Assembly (NCBI GenBank): GCA_037953625.1 | Contig: CM075649.1 | Coordinates: 99,205,290 to 99,269,289 of the forward strand | Source of the DNA: Crotalaria pallida | Taxonomy: Eukaryota > Streptophyta > Magnoliopsida > Fabales > Fabaceae | Length of the DNA stretch: 64,000 bases | Direction: 5' to 3' | In this document: one piece after another, positions 1-10,907 of the stretch | Numbering within the stretch: the first letter of the stretch is position 1 | Layout: every line of letters begins with the position of its first letter | The notes under the pieces: model-generated | Database searches by the model: none | What the model was told of the DNA's origin: nothing | The model's input: only the letters and a program-made list of their open reading frames with translations | Program-made: the position numbers and the translations under genes

Positions 1-135
1 TCTTGCTTTGTTGCCACTGCATCTCGGTTCCTGAATCAGAACAATATCAAGTCTGTTGTTCGCCATCAAGCTTCTGAAGGAGCGACCAAAATCCTTTCTC
101 AAGGCCCCTCTTACATTCCATGAGAGCACAATCAT
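1..135 (-). pseudogene. LINE ORF2 start: endonuclease N-terminus (partial)
   Basis: An ATG at 135 on the minus strand opens a frame that runs off the left edge. Its first residues read MIVLSWNVRGA, followed by LDIVLIQEPR. This is the start of the apurinic-type endonuclease (EEP fold) of plant L1 LINE ORF2: the WN-x-RG strand and the catalytic Glu of the QE motif. The enzyme nicks target DNA to prime reverse transcription. It lies just downstream of the ORF1 relic in the same orientation, as expected for a LINE. The reverse transcriptase would lie outside the window. The frame is open in the 45 codons seen, but the element is dead because ORF1 is broken. Confidence 0.8.
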
Positions 136-241
136 TGGGAAGAGTTTGAGATGTGGCTTTCAAGCCTTGCTTCGTATGAGTCATTCGACTCTTTAATCTA
201 AATGTCTTCTTATTGTTTAGAGCCTTGTCTAGGTCCATATC

Positions 242-1786
242 TCATTGATTATGGGACGGATCAGGAGGACGAGAAGTACTTGACCCATTGATGATACGGG
301 CGGTACTATTATGCAATGAAGTGATGGTTTCCTGATAAGGAAGGATGACTTGTGTTGTGAAATAGTCAAAGAAACTTGAACTCTCATTACTTAGAATTCT
401 CATCCTCTGGAGCATCTGTTTCTCTTTCTCTCTCATGGCCACTTTAGCTTCTTCACTAGCTGAAGAATCAATATGTTTCAGATTAACATAAGTCTTACCC
501 TCAGTGATGGGCTTACTTCCTTTTCGACAGAGTTGGTGCGAATAGGTTTAGATTTTGGGCCAAAGCCTACACCTTTAGTATTGCCATTTTGCTGAGAGTT
601 TTTTCCACTGGTTGCATTACGAACTCTAACTTCTTTACTTGATTGAGACCCCGGGCCCACTTGAGGATAAGTAGGAACACTATTATTATCAGCAGAAGAA
701 TCTTGCATGGGAACGTTGACTTCAGCTAGTGAAGCATAATGTGATCCACCGACAGAGGAGAAATTTTTGCTAGAAGATTCGCTCTTGTATTTAGATGAGG
801 CCTTACCGTTAGAATCCTTAGAGGGAAATCTACCTCTTGTGTGATTATATTTCTTAACCAACATTTAAGGTCCAAAGTGAGACTCCTCACAATCCGCACT
901 TGACGAGATTTTCCTATCTGGAGTTTCCACTTCCATGATGGATTGAACCTGCATAATCAATGCTTCCTTATTTTGCACCTTCATTAAGGATCTGGTCGCA
1001 TCTGAATCGAGTATTTCCTTATTCATCTTATGGACCGTTTCCCTGTCAGCTTCCACATCGCCGCCGCTCACACCACCGTGCGTCTTGCCAACATTCATAA
1101 CCGGAAGGGGAGATTTTGGGCAAGAGTCCAACCTGTGACCATACTTTCCGCAGGTAAAGAAAATTTGGTGAAGCCCCTCGTATTCCAGATTAATTTCCAT
1201 TCCTCTAGCTTGCACCTTGGGCACAAGTTTTTCATTAGATCAATCTCCACACAAATTCTGGCAAATTTTCCTTTGGAGTGTATTGAGGTCATGTGATCCA
1301 CCTTCATCGTGTTGCCAATCTTGTTGCCCACCTTTCGAAGAAAACGGTAATTGTATAATTCCATATCCAGATTGGGAATTCTCACCGAAACCGCTATTTT
1401 CCTTATAGAGCTCTCCGTAGCCTAGAACCTAGGACAACATCGCTGGACTATGAGATAGTGGTCTGCCACCTTCCAGGGTCCTTCATAAAGGGCATGCTTG
1501 TAGTCATCTTCCGCTGAGTATTGAACCAAGTAGTAACCTTTCGGCATTTCAATTATTTTAATAGTGCCATTCTTGACCCAGCTGCGATTTAGTTTGTTCT
1601 CAAGGATTCTGGAGTTGATTCGTTTACCAAAAACATTAACTACTAAGGCATTGCGTCATGGTTTGCACCATTCATCATACTCCTCATTCGAAATTTCAAT
1701 GTTTGGGCAAGGATCAAAGGCTTCCTCCTCTTCATACTTGTCATCTTCTACATTCTTGTACCACCGATATTCATGAAGAGTATCCT
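242..1786 (-). pseudogene. LINE ORF1, central and C-terminal part (DUF4283 and CCHC knuckle)
   Basis: On the minus strand the translation shows the DUF4283 domain typical of plant L1 ORF1 (ALVVNVFGKRIN near 1640; ALYEGPWKVADHYLIVQR near 1470), then GKFARICVEIDL and a zinc knuckle, CGKYGHRLDSC. ORF1 proteins bind the LINE RNA. Lesions visible: a TGA at 1656-1658 in place of the conserved Trp before RNALVV; a frameshift near 1230-1240 between EIDL and KLVPKVQARG; the first knuckle Cys replaced by Phe (IFFTC instead of an IC-x2-C pattern); and further frame changes near 470-480. The tail is Ser/Asn/Lys-rich. It is continuous with the segment at 3155-3499 once the inserted LTR is ignored. Confidence 0.8.
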
Positions 1787-3139
1787 TGATTTGGGTCTAA
1801 TATATGATGTTTTGTGCATGAATTAGACTCCCTTTTACTAGGGATTTGGTTTGTTTCTCTTGTAAATTTACGATGTTTTTATTAGTTTTAGGAATTGTTA
1901 TTAGTTTAGGATCCTTTGAAAGTTTTGATCTGTTTTGGGTATGTTTCCGGTACTTTTGGAGCTTAATTGAAGAAAATAAATATGGAACTAAAAAGAGGAC
2001 GAAAGGACCTTGAAAATGGCGCAAGAACGAAGCGAAACAGAGCCGAAGTAGGTGACGCACGCCTAGGCGCCCAGGCTGGGGTGCCCAGGCGCGCAACCCA
2101 CGTTAACAGCACCAGACCAGACCTGGCGCGCCCAGGCGTGGAGCCCTGGGCACCTAAGCGCGCAACATTCGAGCAGGCCCAATTGGGCCACTTCTTGATC
2201 AGATTTGCTCCGATTCAATTAGGATCAGTTTTAGACTTCAAATATAGGTTTTTCCATTAGGTTTAGACTTTTCAGATAGACTTTTTAGAGACTTTTCAGA
2301 TAGACTTTTCAGAGACTTTTCAGAGATTAGGAATAGAATTAGGATTAGAGAAGAGAGGTTAGAAACATATCATTGAGAGCAAGAGGCAAGGCACAAGGAT
2401 TGAAGATCAACATTGCTGGAGGGATCCACTTGATGATTGAAGATCTCTTGGGGGTAAATTCATTATTGTCTATGATTATGTGTTTTTCCCATTCTTGTAT
2501 TTCTTCTTCCATTATGTGTAACTAAACCTCTTTTTAGGAATAGGGTGAATTTGTATGGATCTTAATTTGGCTATTTATTTATGAATTAATGTTTTTCCTT
2601 TTAAATCAATTGTTTGGCTGCGTTTTAATTACAATTCATAGAATTAGCTACTTTATGTTTTGCTTTGGTAATCTAAACCTTAATTGGAAGATTAGGATTT
2701 AGATTAGGCCTTTCAATCAAACAATATAATTATTCAACTCGTAGGAATACTTTTGGGTAATTGTATAACTTTCATAAACTAAAACTCACTTAAGGGATTA
2801 AGGGGTAAAGTTTAGTAAGAAACGTAATAGCCATGAGGGGTCTAGCTTTTATTGTTTCTGAAGTTGTTGATTTATTGGAAAATAGATTTTCATAATTTGT
2901 AACCTGATCCTACAATGAAACCAGGTTCCTAACCTTTTCCATAATTGTTTTCTTCTTTTATTTTCTGTTTTTATTATTCAACTATTCCTCTAATTGTTCT
3001 CAAAACCAATACAAGTATCACATAGTAATCTCAATTAGGTGAAAGAAATTAGAAACAATTTGCAATCCTTGTAGGAACGATAACTGGTCTTACTGACTAT
3101 ATTACTTGTCGACCTGGTATACTTGCCGGTTATCCTACA
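1787..3139 (+). mobile_element. Solo LTR inserted in LINE ORF1
   Basis: A 1353-bp unit starts TGATTTGGG and ends TATCCTACA. It is flanked by the perfect 5-bp direct repeat ATCCT at 1782-1786 and 3140-3144, the usual integrase target duplication. No PBS, PPT or coding region accompanies it, so it is a solo LTR left by recombination. The right end (ACTGGTCTTACTGACTAT, then ACTTGCCGG) resembles the U5 end of Athila/Tat-type gypsy LTRs, which gives the plus orientation; that lineage call is inference. A GC-rich patch at 2055-2165 holds CCCAGGCGCGC-type motifs also seen in LTRs A and B. Confidence 0.88.
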
Positions 3140-3154
3140 ATCCTCTTCCATGCC

Positions 3155-3499
3155 CTAATCTTCTACAGCATGAGATGTTCCACAGTTGAGGAGAGACTCC
3201 TTGTAGGAAAGAGTCCCCGAGATAGCTTCCTTAGGATTCGACACACTTTCCACTGTATCCACGTTTCCACTATCAACATGAATAATATCATCAGCAGTCT
3301 CATTAGGCTTCACTTTTTTGATACTTCTCTCCTTGAGATCCTTCTCTTGTTCAGATGACTGGGGATTGACGTTGATAGCACTAGTAAACCGTAGCAGAGG
3401 ATTCCTTGACGAGTTTCCATCCTTGACTAACATTGCTTTGGGAAAGTGCTTTATACTCCAATATATATTGTTCCTACATTTACTTGACTTGATAGGCAT
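3155..3499 (-). pseudogene. LINE ORF1, N-terminal part
   Basis: A 114-codon minus-strand frame starting MPIKSSKCRN and ending SHAVED before a TAG. It includes SGTLSYKESLLN, similar to the segment preceding DUF4283 in many plant LINE ORF1 proteins. If the solo LTR and one copy of its target duplication are ignored, this frame runs in phase, apart from the TAG, into the acidic stretch ahead of DUF4283 on the other side. This supports a single ORF1 cut by the LTR. The region is low-complexity and acidic/basic, with no catalytic motif. The LINE 5' end is not clear. Confidence 0.6.
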
Positions 3500-4341
3500 A
3501 CTGTATTATATTTTATAGGAAAATAACAATGCATAATTGATAGGAAATGCGGGAAAAATTTTGCTCGTTGATTGTGACATGAAATGAGTAATCTTTTTGT
3601 TTGTTTTTTTATACATGTAACATAAATCTTTGTTTATCAGATATACGTTAAATACGGTGAAATTAATATAAGAGGGGACCAAAAAATATACGTTAAATCT
3701 TCGTTTATCTCGTTGAGCAATATGGTTCCCATCTTTATTTTTTAATTTATTTCATTTAAAAATATATATATTCCATTACTAGGTGAAGAAGAATAGATGA
3801 AAATGAACTTCAACTTGAAATTTAATTTTGATGTTGTTTTAAACTGTAGTAGTAAGGTATATCTTTTCTTTGGTTCATTGGTACGTAGGTGTACCAGGGG
3901 TACCAAATCAAATCATTAAAGATAATTATAGTATAGATATATGTGATGGATGAATCCAAACTTCATGAAAAGAACTTATCAAAAAATTATTATGTGTGGA
4001 TATCCTCTTGATCCAAGCTCCACAGCACAACTATTTTGTGTGGATATCCTCTTCATTTTTTTGATTTTTTTTTAGGGTTCATTCCACTCTGTTTGATGGT
4101 CAAAAATCTTTTAAAGCCAAGTTGAAATAGTCGAAAAAATTGTTTCGATCAAAAAATTATATGATGAAGTAAGTATATAATACTAATCATTAAAAGTACT
4201 TTACTTGTATAATAACCCCTTAAAAGTTTAGACCCATAGTTATATGTAATTACTATATTGTTTCTCCACTTGTGTAATTATATGCTCACAAGCTTGTAAG
4301 ACCAACTGATACATGGCAAAATGACTATGCCAGCAACTCGC
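3500..4341. other. AT-rich non-coding stretch
   Basis: No credible coding frame, RNA gene or paired repeat ends were found. It contains a short GTACCAGGGGTACC-like palindrome near 3892 and a near-repeat of TGTGTGGATATCCTCTT at about 3993 and 4035. It may include the 5' untranslated part of the LINE on its left. Confidence 0.4.
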
Positions 4342-5183
4342 TAATGAGAACAAATTTTCCCACCCCACTTCAACATTCCTACACCCCACTTTTTTTTAAT
4401 TTTTCCCAAAATGCACCACCCACCCCCTTCCCACACACACCACACACACCACCACAGCACCCACCCCCACAGCACCTTACTCCCACACACACCCCACCCC
4501 CACCCTAACCCACCGCACCCCACGACACCCTTCCTCCACCTCACCCCACCTTTCCCCCACCGCATCACCCCCACCCCCATCAGCACCACCACACCACACC
4601 CCACCCCACCCTTTCCCTTTCCCCCACAACACCGACACCACCTATACATCCACACCAGCAACCGATATCGTCCTGACACTCACGGCCCCAGCCACGGTGG
4701 CTACCACCCTTCGTCATTTTTTTAAATTTCGACCTCGGGTCGTGAGTTCCCTCACTACCGGGGTCGTGAGGAGCCTCACTACCACCCTATTAAATAGGTA
4801 GTCTGTCGTGAGGCACCCCATTATATAGGTCATGACCCCTTTCACCACCTATACAATGGGGTGGGTCGTGAGGGCCGGTAGTGAGGGGCCTCACGACCCG
4901 AGGTCGAAATTTAAAAAAAACTGAGAAAAGAGGAAGAAGAAGGAAGGGAAAGGGAAGAGTGAGGTGGGGTGGGTGGTGCGGTGGAGTGAGGGTGGTGCGG
5001 TGGATCGGTGGTGTGGGGTGTGGTGGAGGTGGTGGGGCTGGGGTGGTCGGGTGGTGTGGTGGCGTGGTGGAGGTGGTGTGTGGGGAGTTGGGTAGGGAAG
5101 ATGAAGATGGGAGTATTTTGGAAAATAGAAAATAAGTGGGGTGTGAGAATTGAGGTGTGTGGTGTGTAAATTTTTTCTCGTTA
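4342..5183. mobile_element. Foldback element with long inverted arms
   Basis: The outer ends are inverted relatives: TAATGAGAACAAATTTTCCC on the left, and on the right TTAACGAGAAAAAATTT when read on the other strand. The inner arms match almost perfectly: 4717-4762 and 4875-4920 share AAATTTCGACCTCGGGTCG with only two mismatches over about 45 bp. Between inner and outer arms the left side is CACC-rich and the right side GGTG-rich, so the whole unit could fold back on itself. It has no coding capacity; long frames here are low-complexity artefacts. Mutator-like foldback or MITE origin is plausible, but no clear target duplication was found. Confidence 0.6.
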
Positions 5184-5199
5184 AATTTAAAACAGAATT

Positions 5200-5345
5200 T
5201 TTTTTAAATAGCCCGCGGGCGGCCCAAAAATGCCCGTAAATTTAACGGGCGGGCATGCCCTGCCCGCATTGAAGAATAGGCGAAAAATCTATGCCCTGCC
5301 CGCATTTTTGCGGGCGATCTGGGCCAGTCCACGGGCTTGGGCCCT
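5200..5345. repeat. GC-rich palindromic patch
   Basis: A short island of GCCCGCGGGC, AACGGGCGGGC and GCCCGCATTTTTGCGGGC motifs in otherwise AT-rich DNA. Such patches occur near ends of some plant DNA transposons (hAT-like), but I cannot define ends or a target duplication here. Confidence 0.4.
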
Positions 5346-6810
5346 AATTGTCAATGCTAGTTACGTGTATTTTGATAAAAGCAATATGTGAAAAATATAA
5401 TTATGCTTGTTTTAGGACCTAAAAGTAATATTAGAAAAGTTTTTGGAGGGAAATGAAATAAAATATGATTTTTTCAAAATTCAGTCGTGGTAATCGATTA
5501 CCACGATATCAGTAATCGATTACCATAGTGTAGCAGAACCAGTTTCAGTGCGTTTGATGAGTAATCAACCACAAATTACCATGCTTTGACACAAAGTCAA
5601 ACCATAACATGTCCCTAAATGCGTGTCAACATGTAAGTAACTTTGATTTTGCTATTTAAACCCTGTTGGAGACGAATTTGGTCTCATTTTGCCTAAGTTC
5701 TGGAAAATTAGCTGGGTTAGGGTTCATAGATTCGTGCCTTTCGTTCTCCTTCAATTCCAAACAATACACCACAAATAATACACTATTGTGAAGCTCACAT
5801 CTAGAGCTTTACAAAGATATAAGAATTGTGAGCTGAGAATGAGTGTGTTAGGAATATTGAGCTTGCAAAGTTGGGGTTCTTATTCTGCATAAAACCATAA
5901 ACAATGTCTTGGAGCCCACTTTGATCATTGATTTTGGTAAGCTCGTGTAACCATTCGATCTCAAACTTGTTTCAATCCTTAGTGCATGTTACAGAGAACA
6001 AAACCTAACCATTTTTCCCAATTATTATGCATGTTTTCTTGATCAAAATATCTGGTTTTGTGACCCTGTTGAAAATGGTTCTGCATGTGTTGCTCTAAAG
6101 GGGTTTTTGTGGAATTCAAATTTGGTTGCTTTCTCTCTATGAAGTTTCTATTCAAAAACGTATGTGAGGTAAGTGGAAAGCTATTCATACACTAGTTAGA
6201 GTTTAAAGCATGTGATGTTATGTACAGAGTCACCAAAAGACTCTAAGGGCTTAGTTGAAATAGATTTTTGGTTTAGAGACCATTTTATGCTCTCTCTGCG
6301 ATTTGAGCAAGTTGTATTTGATGCATGAAAAGTGTTTGATCTCTGATTTCATGATTTAAATGAGTATATTGAGTTTTGATGTTATGAGTTGTTAGTTTTA
6401 TGGTTTTATGCATAATCAAATGGATTGACTCAATTCCTGTGAATTGATGTGTTTTCAGTGTTTGAACATGCTCAATATATGTTAATTTAGCTATGTGAAT
6501 GATTGATTTAAGTTGAAATTGGTTAGAAATGAAAATGGTATGTTAAAACCCAATTTTAAGTGTTCTGCTGTCATGAGTAATGGATTACCACGATATAGTA
6601 ATTGATTATCAGCTTGTATTTGATACAGAGTTTTCAGAATACACGTAGTAATCCATTCGAATTTCTGATAATCGATTACCGGTGTTAAAAATATTTAAAA
6701 ATACCATTTTAAATTATGAACCATTAATTTATAACTTAAATTGATTTCATAGACTGATTATATGTCAGAAAAATGCGTAATGTAATATTTTATGATTTTA
6801 TGGTAATTAA
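5346..6810 (+). mobile_element. LTR-like relic with TAATCGATTA clusters
   Basis: Non-coding. A cluster of GTAATCGATTACC-type palindromes (about 5489-5526) lies upstream of a TATA-like CTATTTAAACC (about 5653), and a second cluster (about 6575-6690, partly decayed) lies near the right end. This is the same order as in the copia LTRs at 6887, 53539 and 56965: palindromes, TATA box, long transcribed part, palindromes. I infer an old LTR of a related family. Ends and target duplication are not visible. Confidence 0.4.
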
Positions 6811-9564
6811 TGTTGGAATTTATGATCGAGGTCGCACCCGATCAAAATAAAAGGGGTTTAGTTCTGTAGTACTAGGAAGGTGATCCTATTAGATCCAGTG
6901 AGAATGTTTTGATAATGACAAAGGTTTTGAACAAGCTACAAGTGTTTGTGATCAAGCTCAAGTATGAAGAAGTTCATCAAACAACAACAAACAACAAATG
7001 ATGAAGAGAGAGCAAGCTCATGAAGACTTAATTTGTGTATAATTTTAATATCTTTAGTTTGAGTCTTTTATTTTTGATGAGTTTGGGTAGAGTCATTAGA
7101 GGGTAGTGAATCTCTATCAAGGTCATGATTATATCATAATTTGAGTTTTCACTTAACCTAAAAACAATAGGTGGCTTAAAGGTTTGAAAGAAAAGGTTTA
7201 GTTTTGAGAAAACAAGTTTTTAATTGACTTTAGCAATAGTTAATCGATTAAGAGGAATGGTTAATCGATTAACATGTTTTTAACATTGTTTAATCGATTA
7301 ACATGATGAGTTAATCGATTAACACCTGCAGTACTGGTTTTTAAAAGATGTTTTTCACTTCTCAAAATCAGTTTTTAATGTTACTAACTTTTGGATATTC
7401 TATATAAATCTTTTCCTAACCTTTGTGAATCATTAGAACACATTAGAACAATTTTCATATCAATTTTACAAAGATCAAAGCCATACTATTCTCTCTCACT
7501 TTCATAGATCAAAGCTTTTAACTTTTACATTCTTTGATCAAGAATCTTTGAATCTCTTATGTTGATATTTTCATAGCTATTGAAAGAGATTCATAGGATT
7601 GTTATTGTATATTCATTGAGTTGTAATCATTGCAAAAGAGGCAAACATTCTACAACATAAGGAAGCCTTGGTGGTTGTTCATCAAGCAAAGTTATCTTGG
7701 AAGTCTTGTTGTGTTAACAAGCAATTAGAAGTGTTGGTGTGAGGCATCATCAAGGAAGTGGAAGTCTTTGAAGCATCTCAAAGCAATTGGAAGACTTGTT
7801 GTAGGGATATCGGCAAGCAAGGGAAGAGGTTAGATTAGATTCAATAGGGTTGCAAGACAAGAGTGTGGTATCTCTTGGAGGCTATCAAGAAGGGAGTCTT
7901 GAGAGGCATTTACTTGTAATTTGAGAACTCTAATTCCTCATAGTGAAGAATCTCTCTTGGTTGAAGAGGGGACTGGATGTAGCTTTCAAGTGGATGAAAG
8001 TGAACCAGGATAAATCTCTGTGTCGTATCTCTAAACCCTTAACTCTTTACATTCAAGTCATTTCAATATTGTTCTTGATTGAAAACCTAGAAAAGATTGA
8101 TTTTCATAATTGATTGAATTGAATCTTAATTGTGTAAATTGATTTGGGGAAAATCATTTTCATAACCTAGGTAATCAATAAGAATATTGGTGTTAATCAA
8201 TTCCGCTTTATCTCTGATCATATGTGTTAATTGATTGATTTTCGTATTTGTGTGAAAAGTGATTTTTCAGTTTTAACAGTGATTAATCGATTAACTAAAA
8301 GTGTTAATCGATTAACCAAAATCAAGCTTTCTTAAATAATCGATTAACCTGTTTGATTAATCGATTAACTAAGTGTTTTTAAAAGGGTTAATCGATTAAT
8401 AAGATTTGTTAATCGATTAAGTGCTGAGGTTTTTGTAAAAATCATTTGTTTTAATCGTTTCGATTCGTTTCTTTCGAAAATATTTCAAGGTTTCTCTAAC
8501 ACCTATTCAACCCCCCCTTCTAGGTGTTCTCCTAGTGTCTCCTAGTTATTTCACCCACCGATTGTAGTTCTTACAGATCCTAGGTCGTTTCCCAGCGAAT
8601 ATCGGTCTAGGCAAAGTAGCCAACACATAGTGTGCAGTAAAATGGGGGCTTTTTGTATGTGTCAAATGTGAAGAACAAAACACAAAACAAAATATTAAAA
8701 CTAAGAAAATCAAAAACAAAAGCGGGCAAACCCCTTTGGCTACGCACACTACTCAATCCTAGCTCACTAAAGATCGATTCCTCTCCTCTCCTCTGTTCAA
8801 CTCGTGAGACCTAAATACTAAGCGAAAATTCAGTTCTCACCCCAAAACCCTAGCTTCTAATTAAGCATCAGAAACCAAAGCATGGGATTTTTACGAGTTA
8901 GCATAAATTAAGCATTCACACTCATGGATTATCGCTAATAAATAGAACTAAGCGAACCATAAATAGAGATAAACCACAAAAACAGTAGAGAGAAATTGAA
9001 ATAGCATTAAGAACAAAAGCTCATGAGTAAGTGATACAATACCAAAGGGATTAACCCTTGAAGTTAGCCTTCCATGGTCATAAATCAAGAAAAACGAGTA
9101 GAAATGGGGAAGAGCAAAACCCTAGCAGCCACCACCACTTGGGAGAGCCAAGAGAGAAGTTCTAACCTAGAGAGATAGTGAGAAATCTGAAATGGGAGTG
9201 TGGTCATAGTGCTACACGAGTTTCCCCTTCTTTAGTCACAAAAATGGGCCTAAAACATGGGCCCAAGTCCTAAGAAACACTATTATGAAAATTACAACTA
9301 AAAAGGGACCTAATTGCAAATTACAATCTTCACTTCAATACTTCAATCTTCATTTCCAAAATGCCCAAAGTGTCCTTGTTCCAAATATTACCTAAAAATA
9401 GAAATAGAATTAATTAGGCTAAATAATCCCAAATTAAACAATATTCGGAATATTAGTCCAATAAACTCTAAATCACTAAATCAAGCAAAACAATGTCAAA
9501 TGGGCAACAAGTATCAATAATAGGAGTAAAATAATGCAAGGAATAATGGGAAATAAAATGCTCA
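6811..9564 (-). mobile_element. 3' LTR of the Athila/Tat-like element (D), split by a solo LTR
   Basis: On the minus strand it begins TGAGCATTTTATTTCCC (9564) and ends AAATTCCAACA (6811). Just to its right the minus strand reads GTGTGTGGGTATTAGA, a plausible polypurine tract. Its first half recurs at 29182-29983 and 49934-50441, all ending at the same base, which supports 9564 as an LTR edge. Without the nested copia LTR and its duplication it is about 1.06 kb. The left edge is set only by the TG/CA rule and is less certain. Confidence 0.7.
6887..8575 (+). mobile_element. Solo copia LTR (E)
   Basis: A 1689-bp unit starting TATTAGATCC and ending TAGTTCTTACA, flanked by the 5-bp duplication GATCC at 6882-6886 and 8576-8580. 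It is clearly related to the two LTRs at 53539-55256 and 56965-58684, which bound a copia gag, so it is assigned to copia. It has a TATA box at 7401-7408. Four TTAATCGATTAA palindromes lie at 7240-7322 and six more (one degenerate) at 8283-8420. No interior remains. The expected terminal TG is TA here. Confidence 0.9.
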
Positions 9565-10907
9565 TCTAATACCCACACACTTATCCTTTTGCACTTCTGG
9601 GCAAAATCAAAAGATAGGACTATGAAGATCAATATGCACCAAAGTGAATCATGCAACAAGATTACTACACCTAAGAAATGCAAACCTAAGAGATTACATA
9701 CTTCACAATGAATTCTAGGAAATGCAAAGAAATGGGCAAAGTCAAGCACACAAAATGGTTAAGGATCAAAGAGTCAAAGCATCCGTGAACATCATCCAAT
9801 TACTTCAAGTATGCAAAGAAACAAATAACATCAAGAGGATAGTTACAAAGATGATAGAAACTCACAAGGATCACTCAAAAGTGTTTACACTCAAGTGTTT
9901 GGGGTTAATCATTATTTACATCCAAGGCACATCATGAAAAACAAACGCAACCATAAGCTTGACAAGCCTCTAACATCAACTATCAATACACATGCACAAA
10001 ATGATCAAGAGGTATTTTCAGGGTTGTAATGGGGCCAAGGACAAGGTAGGATAAAAATATGGGAATGTAGCTAAAACCAAGGGAATAGAGGAGCAATGGG
10101 GAATAAGTAAAAAGTAAGCAAAATCCACCCCAAAATAAACAACCACTAATTCCAATCCTCTTAGCCTCAACAACCTTTTATTCACTTTTTTTTTCTTTTT
10201 CTTTTTGCATTTTTTTCTTTTTTTGTACTTTTTGTATTTTTGTCTTCTATTTTTTTTTTGAGAGATATACAAAAAGAAAAGAAGAAACAACACAAATGGC
10301 ATGAAGATGAAACCATAACTACAACAACCAATGAGGCAAACCAAGAACTCAACCAATTGAAGCATAGAGCACACTTCTTACCTAATACCCATTCCCAAAA
10401 CAATTCCAAAGCTCCAAAATTCCCTAAGGTTAGGACAATCATGGTTTTTCAGTCATAGGCTTGTAATGAGCTAAAGAACAAGGAAAGGGATAAAAAGGCT
10501 CAAAGGGGCTAGCAAAGGATACATTCATTCAAGGTAGGCTCATATGACTAGTAGCTTATTCAAGAAAGAAAGTGCCTAAATCATTTCAAAATGTGCATGA
10601 GCAATCAAGTATCAACAAGAGTGAAGTCAAGTTCTAGAGTGAAAGTAATCCAGAGTGCGATCACACATGAAAGAAAATTAGGTGGCATATATAGCAATCC
10701 ACCCACAATTAAGGCTCAAATCCTCACAAAAAGGGACAATTCTATCACAGTGTTACCACCTCTTAATTATCAAAAGCAACTTTGCACACAGAAATGCATG
10801 AATTCAGACACAGGATACCAAGACTCTACTAAAATGAAGCAAAAACATGAAAGAAAATGCCCAAAACTAAGCAAAACCTAAAAAAAATCAAAGCAAAAAT
10901 ATGCAAC
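9565..10907 (-). other. 3' non-coding region of element D
   Basis: It lies between the integrase frame and the 3' LTR of element D. There is no coding capacity; a T/C-rich simple tract spans 10180-10260. Just left of the pol end (10914-10945) the minus strand reads ACAATGTGTGATTTAAGTG followed by a G-run, a purine-rich signature often seen after pol in Athila/Tat-type elements. Confidence 0.6.

Noticed and set aside
4341..4725. Pro/His-rich and Gly/Trp-rich frames of over 100 codons
   Set aside because: Low-complexity CACC DNA; the frame is open because there are no A/T-rich stops.
9314..9520. Small ORF recurring at 29733 and 50191
   Set aside because: It is repeated because the three regions are copies of the same LTR; no homology or start context supports a gene.
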